Shown one piece after another: positions 8,662-16,300 of a DNA stretch of 33,655 nt. Within the stretch, counting starts at the first letter, position 1. Each line of letters starts with the position of its first letter. A program made the position numbers and the translations under genes. The stretch covers positions 1 through 33,655 of the forward strand of contig JAFGCY010000052.1 of NCBI GenBank assembly GCA_016932385.1, given 5' to 3'. The DNA is from a bacterium (GTDB lineage Bacteria > 4484-113 > JAFGCY01). The notes under the pieces were generated by a model. The model was not told the DNA's origin and ran no database searches. It saw nothing but the letters and a program-made list of their open reading frames with translations.

Positions 8662-9465
8662 CTAGGCCGGCCAATGACTGCCAAAGCAAGCTTGGGTATT
8701 GGCCGTTAACAGCTGAGCAAACTCATCGACCGGTACGCCGCGCAACTGCGCTAAAACTGTTGCGGTATGCACGAGATAAGCCGGCTCGTTGCGCTGGCCC
8801 CGCTTGGCCTGGGGCGCCAAAAACGGCGCATCGGTCTCGACCAGCAAGCGATCCAGCGGAACCTGTCCGGCGGCGGCGCGCAACTCCTCGGCCCGTTTAT
8901 ACGTCAGGTTGCCGGCAAAGCTGACATACCAGGCATCGCCGCGTCGGTTGGCCCGTTGGGAGAATTGCAGCAGCTCCGGACTGCCGTTGAAACAGTGCAG
9001 CACTCCCCGCGCACCCGGCACTTGTTCCAGGATCCTGCTGGTTTCGGCATCGGCTTCCCGGGTATGGACAACCACCGGCAGGTTGCGTTCGCGGGCGTAT
9101 GCCAATTGCGCTTCGAACACGGCGACTTGCGCGGCCAGCTTGTTCGTGTCCCAGTGTAAATCAATCCCGCACTCCCCGATGGCAATGGGTTGCGGTTGCG
9201 GTTCGAACCATTTGCCCAGTGCTGCGGCGCAGTCAAACCCGCGCTGTTCGATTTCCGGCGGGAATTCGCTGGTCGGATGCAGGCCGACGCTGTACTGCAA
9301 TTGATCATAACGGGCAGCCAGCCGCTGGGCCTGGGCATTGGACTCCTCGTCGATCCCGATCACGATCGCGCCGCCTACGCCGGCTGCGTTCATCTCCTGC
9401 AAGACCTCCGTCCGGTCGTCGTCGAACGCGTTGAAGTACAGGTGGCAGTGCGTATCAATCAACAC
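8662..9465 (-). CDS. tatD: TatD family metal-dependent deoxyribonuclease
   Basis: About 267 residues, the usual TatD length. Metal-site motifs appear in order: LIDTHCHL at the N-terminus, the glutamate in IGECGIDLH, the histidine in VVHTREADAE, the histidine in VLHCFNGSPE, and the aspartate in LVETDAPFLAP. TatD enzymes are cytoplasmic TIM-barrel nucleases with 3'-5' exonuclease activity, linked to DNA repair and DNA clearance. The frame is open up to a TTG at 9510 inside thiL, but homologues start just before LIDTHCHL, so the GTG at 9463-9465 is chosen. No clear ribosome site precedes it. It lies 25 bases after the thiL stop in the same direction, so the two are probably co-transcribed and the weak start may depend on coupling. 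Confidence 0.92.
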   Translation of the reverse strand: MLIDTHCHLYFNAFDDDRTEVLQEMNAAGVGGAIVIGIDEESNAQAQRLAARYDQLQYSVGLHPTSEFPPEIEQRGFDCAAALGKWFEPQPQPIAIGECGIDLHWDTNKLAAQVAVFEAQLAYARERNLPVVVHTREADAETSRILEQVPGARGVLHCFNGSPELLQFSQRANRRGDAWYVSFAGNLTYKRAEELRAAAGQVPLDRLLVETDAPFLAPQAKRGQRNEPAYLVHTATVLAQLRGVPVDEFAQLLTANTQACFGSHWPA

Positions 9466-9490
9466 GGTGCTGATTGTACAGCCCGGGCCC

Positions 9491-10591
9491 TTAGAGATGT
9501 TCGAACCCAATCCGCGTCAATTCATGTGTGCGGTGCTCCTGATCACGGTAAAACCGCCCCTCGTCCTTGTCGACCACTACTCCCAAGCGCGTTACAGCGA
9601 GCGACGAGCGGCTGAGTAGCCTGGCCGTCGCCGGCGGCGGCGCAGTAAACAACAAGCCGTAATCCTCCGCGCTGGCCAGGAGGTATTCCGCCGGGCTATG
9701 GAAGCGGCTGCTCTTTTTAGCGGGCGAATAGCGGCCTGGCACGGAGAAGCCCAGCGGTCCGCCGGCCCGCCAGCCGCGCTTGGATCCCACGAATTCCGCT
9801 ACCGGCTTGGCCAATTGGTAGGCCGAGAAATCCAGCGACAACCCGACGTTGGACGCCTCGGCCAGCTGCAACAAACACTGCGCCAGGCTGTCCGACAGGT
9901 CCAGGCAGGCGCTGGCCAGTCGTTCGCGCTGCAGAAACCGTCCCAACTCCACATGTGCGCGGGGACGCAGCTGGGCACGGACCGGATCGGTTTCCGACTT
10001 ACCGGCTTCACCGGCGCTGAGCAGGTACAGACCCGTCTGGCTCAGACCCAGGCTGCCGCTGTGCCAGATGATGTCGCCGGGACGGGCGCCGGACCGCAAC
10101 AGGGCTGGGCCGACCAGATCACCGGTCAGGGTGAAGCCCAGGATCCACTGGGGTGCCGCCACCGTATCGCCGCCGGCTAGGGTCAGGCCATACTCCTGCA
10201 CGGCTTCACTCACTCCCGCCAGCAACTCGTCGACCTGCCGGACGGTGGTGCCCGACGGCACGCCCAGCATCCCGAACGCCTGCGCCGGCGTCGCCCCCAT
10301 TGCCGCAACATCGCTGACATTGACGGCAACGGCTTTGTAGCCGGCATCCGCCAACGAGCTGTAGGCCAGGTCGAAGTGCACGCCCTCGACCAGCAGGTCC
10401 GTGGTCACCACCTGCTGCGTGCTGTTCAGACGACGCGCCGAATCGGCCAACTCCCCCGTGCGCAACACGGCGGCGTCGTCGCCGATACCGACCAGCAGGC
10501 GCTGGTCCGTGGCAGTGAATCTCTCCCTGATTTGTTCGATAATACTGGCCTCTGTCGGCTTCGGCGCCGCCTTGCGCGTCTTCGTTGCCAT
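9491..10591 (-). CDS. thiL: thiamine-monophosphate kinase ThiL
   Basis: 366 residues. The enzyme phosphorylates thiamine monophosphate to thiamine diphosphate with ATP, the last step of cofactor synthesis. The PurM/ThiL fold is clear: VGIGDDAAVL for metal-nucleotide binding, TTDLLVEGVHFD, NVSDVAAMGATP, AGGDTV, and the C-terminal half with DLSDSLAQCLLQLAEAS, where most relatives have D-x-SDGL. The Gly to Ser change there is minor. A basic N-terminal extension of about 15 residues precedes the core. The ATG has GGTGAGGTG 5 bases upstream. It is divergent from the purine nucleoside phosphorylase gene with a 49-base gap, and it heads the thiL-tatD pair. Confidence 0.95.
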   Translation of the reverse strand: MATKTRKAAPKPTEASIIEQIRERFTATDQRLLVGIGDDAAVLRTGELADSARRLNSTQQVVTTDLLVEGVHFDLAYSSLADAGYKAVAVNVSDVAAMGATPAQAFGMLGVPSGTTVRQVDELLAGVSEAVQEYGLTLAGGDTVAAPQWILGFTLTGDLVGPALLRSGARPGDIIWHSGSLGLSQTGLYLLSAGEAGKSETDPVRAQLRPRAHVELGRFLQRERLASACLDLSDSLAQCLLQLAEASNVGLSLDFSAYQLAKPVAEFVGSKRGWRAGGPLGFSVPGRYSPAKKSSRFHSPAEYLLASAEDYGLLFTAPPPATARLLSRSSLAVTRLGVVVDKDEGRFYRDQEHRTHELTRIGFEHL

Positions 10592-10624
10592 TTCCGCACC
10601 TCACCTGCAATCGGCTAAACTGGT

Positions 10625-10630
10625 TATAGT
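10625..10630 (+). promoter_or_regulatory. -10 box very close to the PNP start codon
   Basis: TATAGT ends 10 bases before the ATG at 10641, so transcription should start near 10637-10641 and leave almost no leader. No -35 at normal spacing and no Shine-Dalgarno sequence are seen. Confidence 0.4.
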
Positions 10631-10640
10631 ATTAGTACTC

Positions 10641-11498
10641 ATGATACACCTCAATACGTACGAGCGAAATGCACAGGAGGCAGCGCGGCAACTGGCCAAC
10701 GCCGGCATCGAGCCGGTGGATATCGTGCTGCAATGCGGCTCCGGTTTGGCGGGGATCGCCTCGAGCCTGCTGAAGGAGGCACACCGGTTGCCCCTGGATG
10801 CGATCCCGCATTTGCCCACGGCCACGGTTACCGGACACGGCAAGGAAGCCATCTTCGGCCGGATCGGTCATGCCCGCGTGCTGATCCTGACCGGACGAAT
10901 CCACCTGTATGAGGGACATGACGCGGCGGTTGCCGGGTTTCCGGCAGCCATCGCCGCCGCCTGCCGCGCCAGGCTGTTCATTGCCACCAATGCCGCGGGC
11001 GCCCTGAATCCCAAGTACAGCCCCGGCGACGTGATGCTGCATGAAGACTACATCAACCACCAAGGCGACAACGCCGTCGCCTGCCTGGACTTCGCGGACA
11101 CCGGCCAGCGGTTCCTGAGCATGAACCCGCCCTACCACCGCCATGCCCAGGCTGAACTGAAGAGCCGCTTGCGCGACACCGGCCTGACAATTCACAGCGG
11201 CACGTATCTCGCGGTCCGCGGCCCGGTCTACGAAACACGGGCGGAGTACATGATGATGCGGGGCTGGGGCGCGGATGCCATCGGCATGAGTACCATTCCG
11301 GAGGTTACGGTGTGCCGGCTGTTCGGTCTGCCCGTGGTCGGCTTAAGCGTGCTGACCAACGAGTGCCTGAAGCCGGGCGGGACCAGCCACGCGGAGGTCG
11401 TCGCGGTCGGCCAGGCGGCTGCGCCGATGCTGGCGCAAGCACTCACAGCAATGCTGGAGGACAAGTCATGGCCGACTCGTACTGGCCTCGCCGGCTGA
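10641..11498 (+). CDS. punA: purine nucleoside phosphorylase (trimeric PNP type)
   Basis: 285 residues from the chosen ATG, matching the usual PNP length. The enzyme splits purine nucleosides with phosphate to free base and ribose 1-phosphate in the cytoplasm, for salvage. Signature segments are VTGHGKEAIFGRIG, LTGRIHLYEGHDA, ATNAAGALNPKYSPGDVM with the following EDYINHQG, VRGPVYETRAEYMMMR, the GADAIGMSTIPEV substrate loop, and SVLTNEC. The open frame extends 240 bases upstream into antisense thiL sequence, but homology starts at YERNAQEAARQL, and the ATG at 10641 is the first plausible start. It has no ribosome-binding site and sits just behind a -10 box, so leaderless translation is likely. 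Its end overlaps the next gene's start by 31 bases. Confidence 0.93.
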   Translation: MIHLNTYERNAQEAARQLANAGIEPVDIVLQCGSGLAGIASSLLKEAHRLPLDAIPHLPTATVTGHGKEAIFGRIGHARVLILTGRIHLYEGHDAAVAGFPAAIAAACRARLFIATNAAGALNPKYSPGDVMLHEDYINHQGDNAVACLDFADTGQRFLSMNPPYHRHAQAELKSRLRDTGLTIHSGTYLAVRGPVYETRAEYMMMRGWGADAIGMSTIPEVTVCRLFGLPVVGLSVLTNECLKPGGTSHAEVVAVGQAAAPMLAQALTAMLEDKSWPTRTGLAG

Positions 11499-12748
11499 GC
11501 GCGTTCCTGATCCTGCTGTTCCTCGGCTTGCTGCCGCAACTGGCGGCTGCGCAGAGCCGCGACCTGAATGACATCGGGAATTGGTACACGACGGAAGCGC
11601 GCTGGCGGAATACGCGCGGCCTGAGCACCGGCGCGGGGTTGGTCGCACCGTTGACCGCGCATTACAACATGGCCTTTGGTGCCACCATCCTCGGCTTGAA
11701 TGTCCGTACCGGCGCTCAATATTACGCAGCCGTGGCGTCCTATCAGGATGGATGGATGGATGTCCTGGACTGGATCGGTCCGCTGGATGCTCCGGTGCAA
11801 TGGCAGAGCGGACCCTATCATATCGCCGCCGGTCAGGCCGACGGTCGCCTGGTGTTGTGGCCAACCGTACCCGGCGCATACCCGGAGGCGGTGCAACTGA
11901 GTAATTCCTACGTGGCGCATTCACCGTTCGCCATCGCCTGTCAGCCGACGCAGCCTGTCGCGGCGCGCTGGACTGACTGGGTGGTCACCGCCGCTTTCCA
12001 CGAGGAACGCACTAGCTCCGAATTGGTCGTGAACCGCTATGACGGCGCTGGCCGGTTACTGGTCTCGCTGCCGCCGATCAGGCTGTCCGGTAGTCTGAAA
12101 AGCATTACCTACGCGAACATCGCTGGCAACAATGCCATTTACCCCTGGCTCGGACTCGTCACCACCAACGGCGTAAGATCCACCTGGTACGACCGCGATG
12201 GCGGCTGGCACTCCGACTGGCTCGCGGATTCCGCGCTGTCCTCGGCCCGCCTGAGTATGCTGTGGTCGACGAATCCCTTGTCGGTCCAAGCGCTGTATCA
12301 GGACGACAGCGATCCCATTCCGGTCCCGCGATTGCATCAGATCGACCTGGACCTGAGCAGTGGTGGCATCAGCGCGCGCTGGGGGGAATCCCGCGGGCTG
12401 ATTGGCGAGATGGAGGTCATCAACCACGCCTTTATTCCTTCGAGCCTGTCAGATCTGCCGTTACTCGCCGCCGCCAGCGATCGCGAAATCCGTCTGTTTT
12501 ACTTCGGTCCCGCGCCGCAGGCACGCAGCACCCGACCGCAATACGATGTCACCCTATACAGTAGCGAACTGCTCATCGCGGCGGATCAGGAGGTAGCTGC
12601 CCAGCCGGTGCTGGGGATGGCCGGCGCCGCGCATTGGAACACCGGGTACCCCGAGGTTTTTTGGATCCAGCTGGACAACGGGGCCAGCACAATCGGCGAA
12701 CTCTATTGCGCGGCCTTCCAGCCCGATCGCCGCCAGTTGATGAAATAG
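11468..12748 (+). CDS. secreted protein of unknown family
   Basis: I do not recognise a family. The 426-residue product starts with basic residues and a hydrophobic core (LSAFLILLFLGLLPQLAAAQ) with a likely cleavage after AAA, so it is exported. No lipobox is present. The mature part is rich in Trp, Tyr and Gly with many short strand-like segments (ATILGLNVRTGAQYYAAVAS, VDGWMDVLDW-like turns, GLVTTNGVRSTWYDRDGGW) and no Cys cluster, consistent with a beta-propeller or other all-beta fold, though I cannot fix repeats. The start is set by GGAGG (11456-11460) 7 bases before ATG 11468; the longer open frame upstream is inside the PNP gene. Because it overlaps the PNP end by 31 bases, it is probably in the same transcript. 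No metabolic link to PNP is evident. Confidence 0.75.
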   Translation: MADSYWPRRLSAFLILLFLGLLPQLAAAQSRDLNDIGNWYTTEARWRNTRGLSTGAGLVAPLTAHYNMAFGATILGLNVRTGAQYYAAVASYQDGWMDVLDWIGPLDAPVQWQSGPYHIAAGQADGRLVLWPTVPGAYPEAVQLSNSYVAHSPFAIACQPTQPVAARWTDWVVTAAFHEERTSSELVVNRYDGAGRLLVSLPPIRLSGSLKSITYANIAGNNAIYPWLGLVTTNGVRSTWYDRDGGWHSDWLADSALSSARLSMLWSTNPLSVQALYQDDSDPIPVPRLHQIDLDLSSGGISARWGESRGLIGEMEVINHAFIPSSLSDLPLLAAASDREIRLFYFGPAPQARSTRPQYDVTLYSSELLIAADQEVAAQPVLGMAGAAHWNTGYPEVFWIQLDNGASTIGELYCAAFQPDRRQLMK

Positions 12749-12817
12749 CCCGGCGGCTGGCAAGTTAATTTTGCGACTTGTGTGCTAATACTAACCTGGC
12801 TGCTTGTCTCCTTGCTT

Positions 12818-12823
12818 TACAAT
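12818..12823 (+). promoter_or_regulatory. weak -10 box before the PKD-deacetylase lipoprotein
   Basis: TACAAT would start a transcript near 12830, about 23 bases before the ATG at 12853. No good -35 and no strong ribosome site accompany it. Confidence 0.3.
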
Positions 12824-12852
12824 GAATACAGCAGTTGCTAGCGAGCACGCAT

Positions 12853-14574
12853 ATGGAAGCTATCAGGCGGAATCTTTTAACAACCATCAGCAGCCGGGCA
12901 AACGCCATTGGTCTGATTGTCTTACTGGCCGCATCGTCATTGCTGTCAGCCTGTGTCGCCAGTTACAGCGCCTGGCAGGGCAATGCGGATAACGGCGGCG
13001 GCGACAATGTGAACAATGAGCTGCCCAAGGCCCAGCTTGGCGTATACCCGGATAACGGCCCGGCTCCGCTGCAGGTGCAGCACGACGGCACGGGCAGCTG
13101 GGACGTCGACGGCACCATCGCCAGTTACGACTGGGACTTCGACGGCGATGGCACATTCGACTTGATTGGCGGCGCAGCTTTGCCGGCCGAGTATACGTAC
13201 GCCGCCAGCGGCGAATATACCGCAAGGCTGCGCGTCACCGACAACGACGGCGGCATCAGCACGGCCACGGCTCTCGTCACGGTCACCGGCTCAGCCGCAA
13301 GTCAGCAGGAACCTCAGGCGCAGGTCGCGGCGTCGTCCGCGCTGGGTGAGGCTCCCATGGCTGTGTCCTTCGATGCTTCGGCCTCCTCGGACGTCGACGG
13401 GACCATCACGCGTTATGACTGGGATTTCGACGGTGACGGCACCTTCGATCTGCTTGACGGAGGGCCGCAGCCGGAGGCTCATCAGTATCATGAGCCTGGG
13501 CATTACAGACCAACCGTGCGGATCACAGATGATGACGGGCTGACGAACACGGCCACTATCGACGTGATTGTCTCCTCGGGCGAACTGCCGGATCCGGAAA
13601 ATTTGCCCGAAATGCAGGTAGCCACCTGGCAAGGCAATGCCACGGCCGCCCTGAGCCTGACTTTCGACGACGGCACGCCCGAGCACTGGACGCGCGGCCT
13701 GGCGTTGTGGCAGGAGTACGGCTTCCGGGTCACGTTGGGGATTATCGCCCGGACATTTCAACAGGCTCCGGAACGGCTGCCGCAGCTGCAGATCGCCTTC
13801 AATGCCGGCCATGAGCTGGCCAACCACACCAGCACGCATCCGGACCTGACCACGCTTACGGAGATGGACTGCTGCAACGAATTGACAACCTGCCAGCAGC
13901 TCCTGCTCAACAACGTCCAGGGACTGGATCGTATCTATACGGTGATTTACCCCTATGAGGAGTACAACGATACCGTCATCGACCGCCTGACCGAAATGGG
14001 TTACATGTTCGCGCGGAGTGGAGCCCAAAGTATTTCCGATTACGCTGAGATCAACGACGCCTGGGATCCGCCGCGGATGCACCTGTACAGCTGGGCCAAC
14101 CAACGCGAATTGCCGATGTGGATGTGGGACAGCATCATCGACGCGGTGGTCGCGGACGGCGGCTGGCAGATCGAGCAATGCCACGGCATCGGCGACCTCG
14201 ACGAGCCCGGCGTGGGCTGGAGCCCGCGGCCCGAAACGGAGTACCGCGCCCACTACGATCACATCGCCAGTTACGGCGACCAGCTGTGGGTCGCGCCGGT
14301 CGGCGAGGTCGGCCGCTACATCCTGGAGCGCAACGTCGCGGAATTCGTGGTACTCGACTACACGGATACCGAGCTGACCTTCATTCTGACCGACACGCTG
14401 GACAACAACATTTTCGACGTGCCCTTGACGGTCATCATTACGTTGCCGACAGGCTGGACAGCCGTCAGCGCCCGGCAGGGTGTGAACGAATTGACGGTTA
14501 CTACACCGGAGTCCGGCCTGGCGCAGTTTGACGTGGCACCCGGTGGTGGAATCGTAACCTTGACCACGGACTAG
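12853..14574 (+). CDS. lipoprotein with two PKD domains and a polysaccharide deacetylase domain
   Basis: A 573-residue protein. The signal peptide ends in LLSAC, so Cys34 should be lipidated. Two PKD beta-sandwich domains follow (about 65-145 and 150-240), each with the signature YDWDFDGDGTFD. The NodB-type deacetylase domain (about 255-400) shows TFDDG (Asp272, Asp273) and H-x3-H in NHTSTHPDL (His325, His329), the metal ligands of carbohydrate esterase family 4. These enzymes remove acetyl groups from polysaccharides such as peptidoglycan, chitin or exopolysaccharide. The third motif, usually R-x-P-Y, reads IYPYEEYN, so the Arg is absent. A beta-rich C-terminal part (about 480-573) could be another binding module. 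The frame opens at TTG 12835; ATG 12853 is preferred for signal-peptide length. It ends at a strong terminator. Confidence 0.87.
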   Translation: MEAIRRNLLTTISSRANAIGLIVLLAASSLLSACVASYSAWQGNADNGGGDNVNNELPKAQLGVYPDNGPAPLQVQHDGTGSWDVDGTIASYDWDFDGDGTFDLIGGAALPAEYTYAASGEYTARLRVTDNDGGISTATALVTVTGSAASQQEPQAQVAASSALGEAPMAVSFDASASSDVDGTITRYDWDFDGDGTFDLLDGGPQPEAHQYHEPGHYRPTVRITDDDGLTNTATIDVIVSSGELPDPENLPEMQVATWQGNATAALSLTFDDGTPEHWTRGLALWQEYGFRVTLGIIARTFQQAPERLPQLQIAFNAGHELANHTSTHPDLTTLTEMDCCNELTTCQQLLLNNVQGLDRIYTVIYPYEEYNDTVIDRLTEMGYMFARSGAQSISDYAEINDAWDPPRMHLYSWANQRELPMWMWDSIIDAVVADGGWQIEQCHGIGDLDEPGVGWSPRPETEYRAHYDHIASYGDQLWVAPVGEVGRYILERNVAEFVVLDYTDTELTFILTDTLDNNIFDVPLTVIITLPTGWTAVSARQGVNELTVTTPESGLAQFDVAPGGGIVTLTTD

Positions 14575-14589
14575 GCTTTGGAAATAAAT

Positions 14590-14617
14590 AAAGGGGCCAC
14601 TGCGGTGGCCCCTTTTT
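14590..14617. terminator. bidirectional intrinsic terminator
   Basis: AAAGGGGCCAC (14590-14600) pairs perfectly with GTGGCCCCTTT (14605-14615) around a TGCG tetraloop. The plus strand ends in TTTTT and the minus strand in TTTATTTATTT. It lies between the convergent deacetylase lipoprotein and pckA genes and should serve both. Confidence 0.9.
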
Positions 14618-14641
14618 ACTATCGGTGGTGGATCGATTCCA

Positions 14642-16300
14642 CTAATGCAATTGGCTCAAACGGATCGGGCCAGCCTTGCGGACATTCTCCGGACACCCAT
14701 CGGAAAACTTCTTGAAGTTCTCGATATAACGGGCCGCCAACGCGTCGTAGTTCTTCCAGTATTCGTCCTTGTTGCCCCAGCTGGTGGACGGATCGAGCAC
14801 GTCCTCCGGCACGTCGGGGCAGTTCAGCGGCACTTCAAAGCCGAACAGCTTGTCCTTGCGGTATTCGACCTGGTCGAGCTTGCCGTCCAGCGCCGCGTTG
14901 AGCAGGTTGCGCGTGTGGCGGATGCTGATCCGCTTACCGACGCCGAACTTGCCGCCGACCCAGCCGGTGTTGACCAGCCAGCACTGCGCGCCGTGGGCTT
15001 CGGATTTCTCGGCCAGCATCTCGGCGTACCTGAATGGATGGTGCACCATGAACGGCGCACCGAAGCAGGCTGAGAACGTGATCTTCGGCTCGATCCCCAG
15101 ACCGATTTCGGTGCCGGCGATCTTCGAGGTATAACCGCTGATGAAGTGGTAGATCGCCTGATCGCGATCCAGCCGCGCGATCGGCGGCAGCACACCCTGG
15201 GCGTCGCAGGTCAGGAAGATGATGTTCTTGGGATGGGCCTCGGCCATACCGCCATGCGACAGGTTCGGAATAAAGTCCAGCGGATAAGTCGCCCGGGTAT
15301 TCTCGGTAACGGCCTCGTCGTCCAGATCGATCAGCCGCGTGGCGGGATCGTAGACAACGTTTTCCAGGATCGTGCCGAAGCGCCGCGTCGTGGCGTAGAT
15401 CTCCGGTTCGTGCTCACTGGACAGCCGGATCACCTTGGCATAACAGCCGCCCTCGAGGTTGAAGACGCTGTGGTTGCTCCAGCCGTGCTCGTCATCGCCG
15501 ATCAGGTCGCGCGTCGGGTCGGCCGACAACGTCGTCTTACCCGTACCCGACAGGCCGAAGAACAAAGCTACATCCTTGTTCTTACCCACGTTGGCGCTGC
15601 AGTGCATGCTCAGCACGCCCTTGAGTGGCAGCAGGTAGTTCATCACGGTGAAGATCGACTTCTTGATCTCGCCGCCGTACTGGGAGTTGACCACCAGGCA
15701 GATCCGGCGCGCGAAGTTGATCACGATCGCCGTCTCCGTCCGCGTGCCTTCGACGCGCTCGTCCGTGCGCATGCTGGGCACCGCGATCAGGGTGAACTCC
15801 GGCACGTGGTTGTGCAACTCGTTGCGGTTATCGATCGTGATGAATTGGTTCCGGGCGAAATGCGCCTGCCAGGCCTTTTCCGCAATAATGCGGATTGGCA
15901 TCCGAAATTCCGGATCGGCGCCGACATGCACATCCTGGATGAAAATCTCCTCACCCTGCAGGTAGGCCTGGACGCGGTTGAACAGCTGGTCGAACGCGTC
16001 CTGCGTCATCGGGCGCGAGTATTCGTTCCACCAGATGTTGTCCTCGCTGGTCGGCTCCTTGACGATGTACTTGTCCGCCGCGGCCCGGGCCGTCCACTTG
16101 CCGGTGTAAACCAACAGCGGCCCGCCGTTGACCAGGTGGCCTTCGTTACGGAAGATGGCTTCCTCGATCAGCGCGGACGTCGGCAGGTTCCAGTACTGGC
16201 GTTTCAGATACACCAGGCCGTGGTTTTCAACGCCGTAGTCTGATTTCAGTTCCTCGCAATGCGCTTGCGCCGGCGAGGGCAGCTTCAAATACTTACTCAT
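14642..16300 (-). CDS. pckA: phosphoenolpyruvate carboxykinase (ATP type)
   Basis: 552 residues, the normal size. The enzyme converts oxaloacetate and ATP to phosphoenolpyruvate, CO2 and ADP, the entry step of gluconeogenesis, and may run in reverse in fermenters. Diagnostic segments are FRMPIRIIAEKAWQ (substrate Arg), GLSGTGKTTLSADP (P-loop from residue 249), GDDEHGWS with the metal Asp, ATTRRFGTILENV, and the adenine-side TSKIAGTEIG region with FGAPFMVHHP. All key residues appear intact. The P-loop form and length separate it from the GTP-type enzyme. Its ATG overlaps the aminotransferase stop by 4 bases (ATGA), so the two are translationally coupled, and transcription ends at the bidirectional terminator. 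Confidence 0.97.
   Translation of the reverse strand: MSKYLKLPSPAQAHCEELKSDYGVENHGLVYLKRQYWNLPTSALIEEAIFRNEGHLVNGGPLLVYTGKWTARAAADKYIVKEPTSEDNIWWNEYSRPMTQDAFDQLFNRVQAYLQGEEIFIQDVHVGADPEFRMPIRIIAEKAWQAHFARNQFITIDNRNELHNHVPEFTLIAVPSMRTDERVEGTRTETAIVINFARRICLVVNSQYGGEIKKSIFTVMNYLLPLKGVLSMHCSANVGKNKDVALFFGLSGTGKTTLSADPTRDLIGDDEHGWSNHSVFNLEGGCYAKVIRLSSEHEPEIYATTRRFGTILENVVYDPATRLIDLDDEAVTENTRATYPLDFIPNLSHGGMAEAHPKNIIFLTCDAQGVLPPIARLDRDQAIYHFISGYTSKIAGTEIGLGIEPKITFSACFGAPFMVHHPFRYAEMLAEKSEAHGAQCWLVNTGWVGGKFGVGKRISIRHTRNLLNAALDGKLDQVEYRKDKLFGFEVPLNCPDVPEDVLDPSTSWGNKDEYWKNYDALAARYIENFKKFSDGCPENVRKAGPIRLSQLH

Noticed and set aside
10401-10640. An 80-codon N-terminal extension of the PNP frame
   Set aside because: It lies antisense to thiL, has no match to PNP proteins, and lies upstream of the likely promoter.
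11312-11467. A 52-codon extension of the secreted-protein frame
   Set aside because: It lies inside PNP coding sequence; the signal peptide and strong ribosome site fix the start at 11468.
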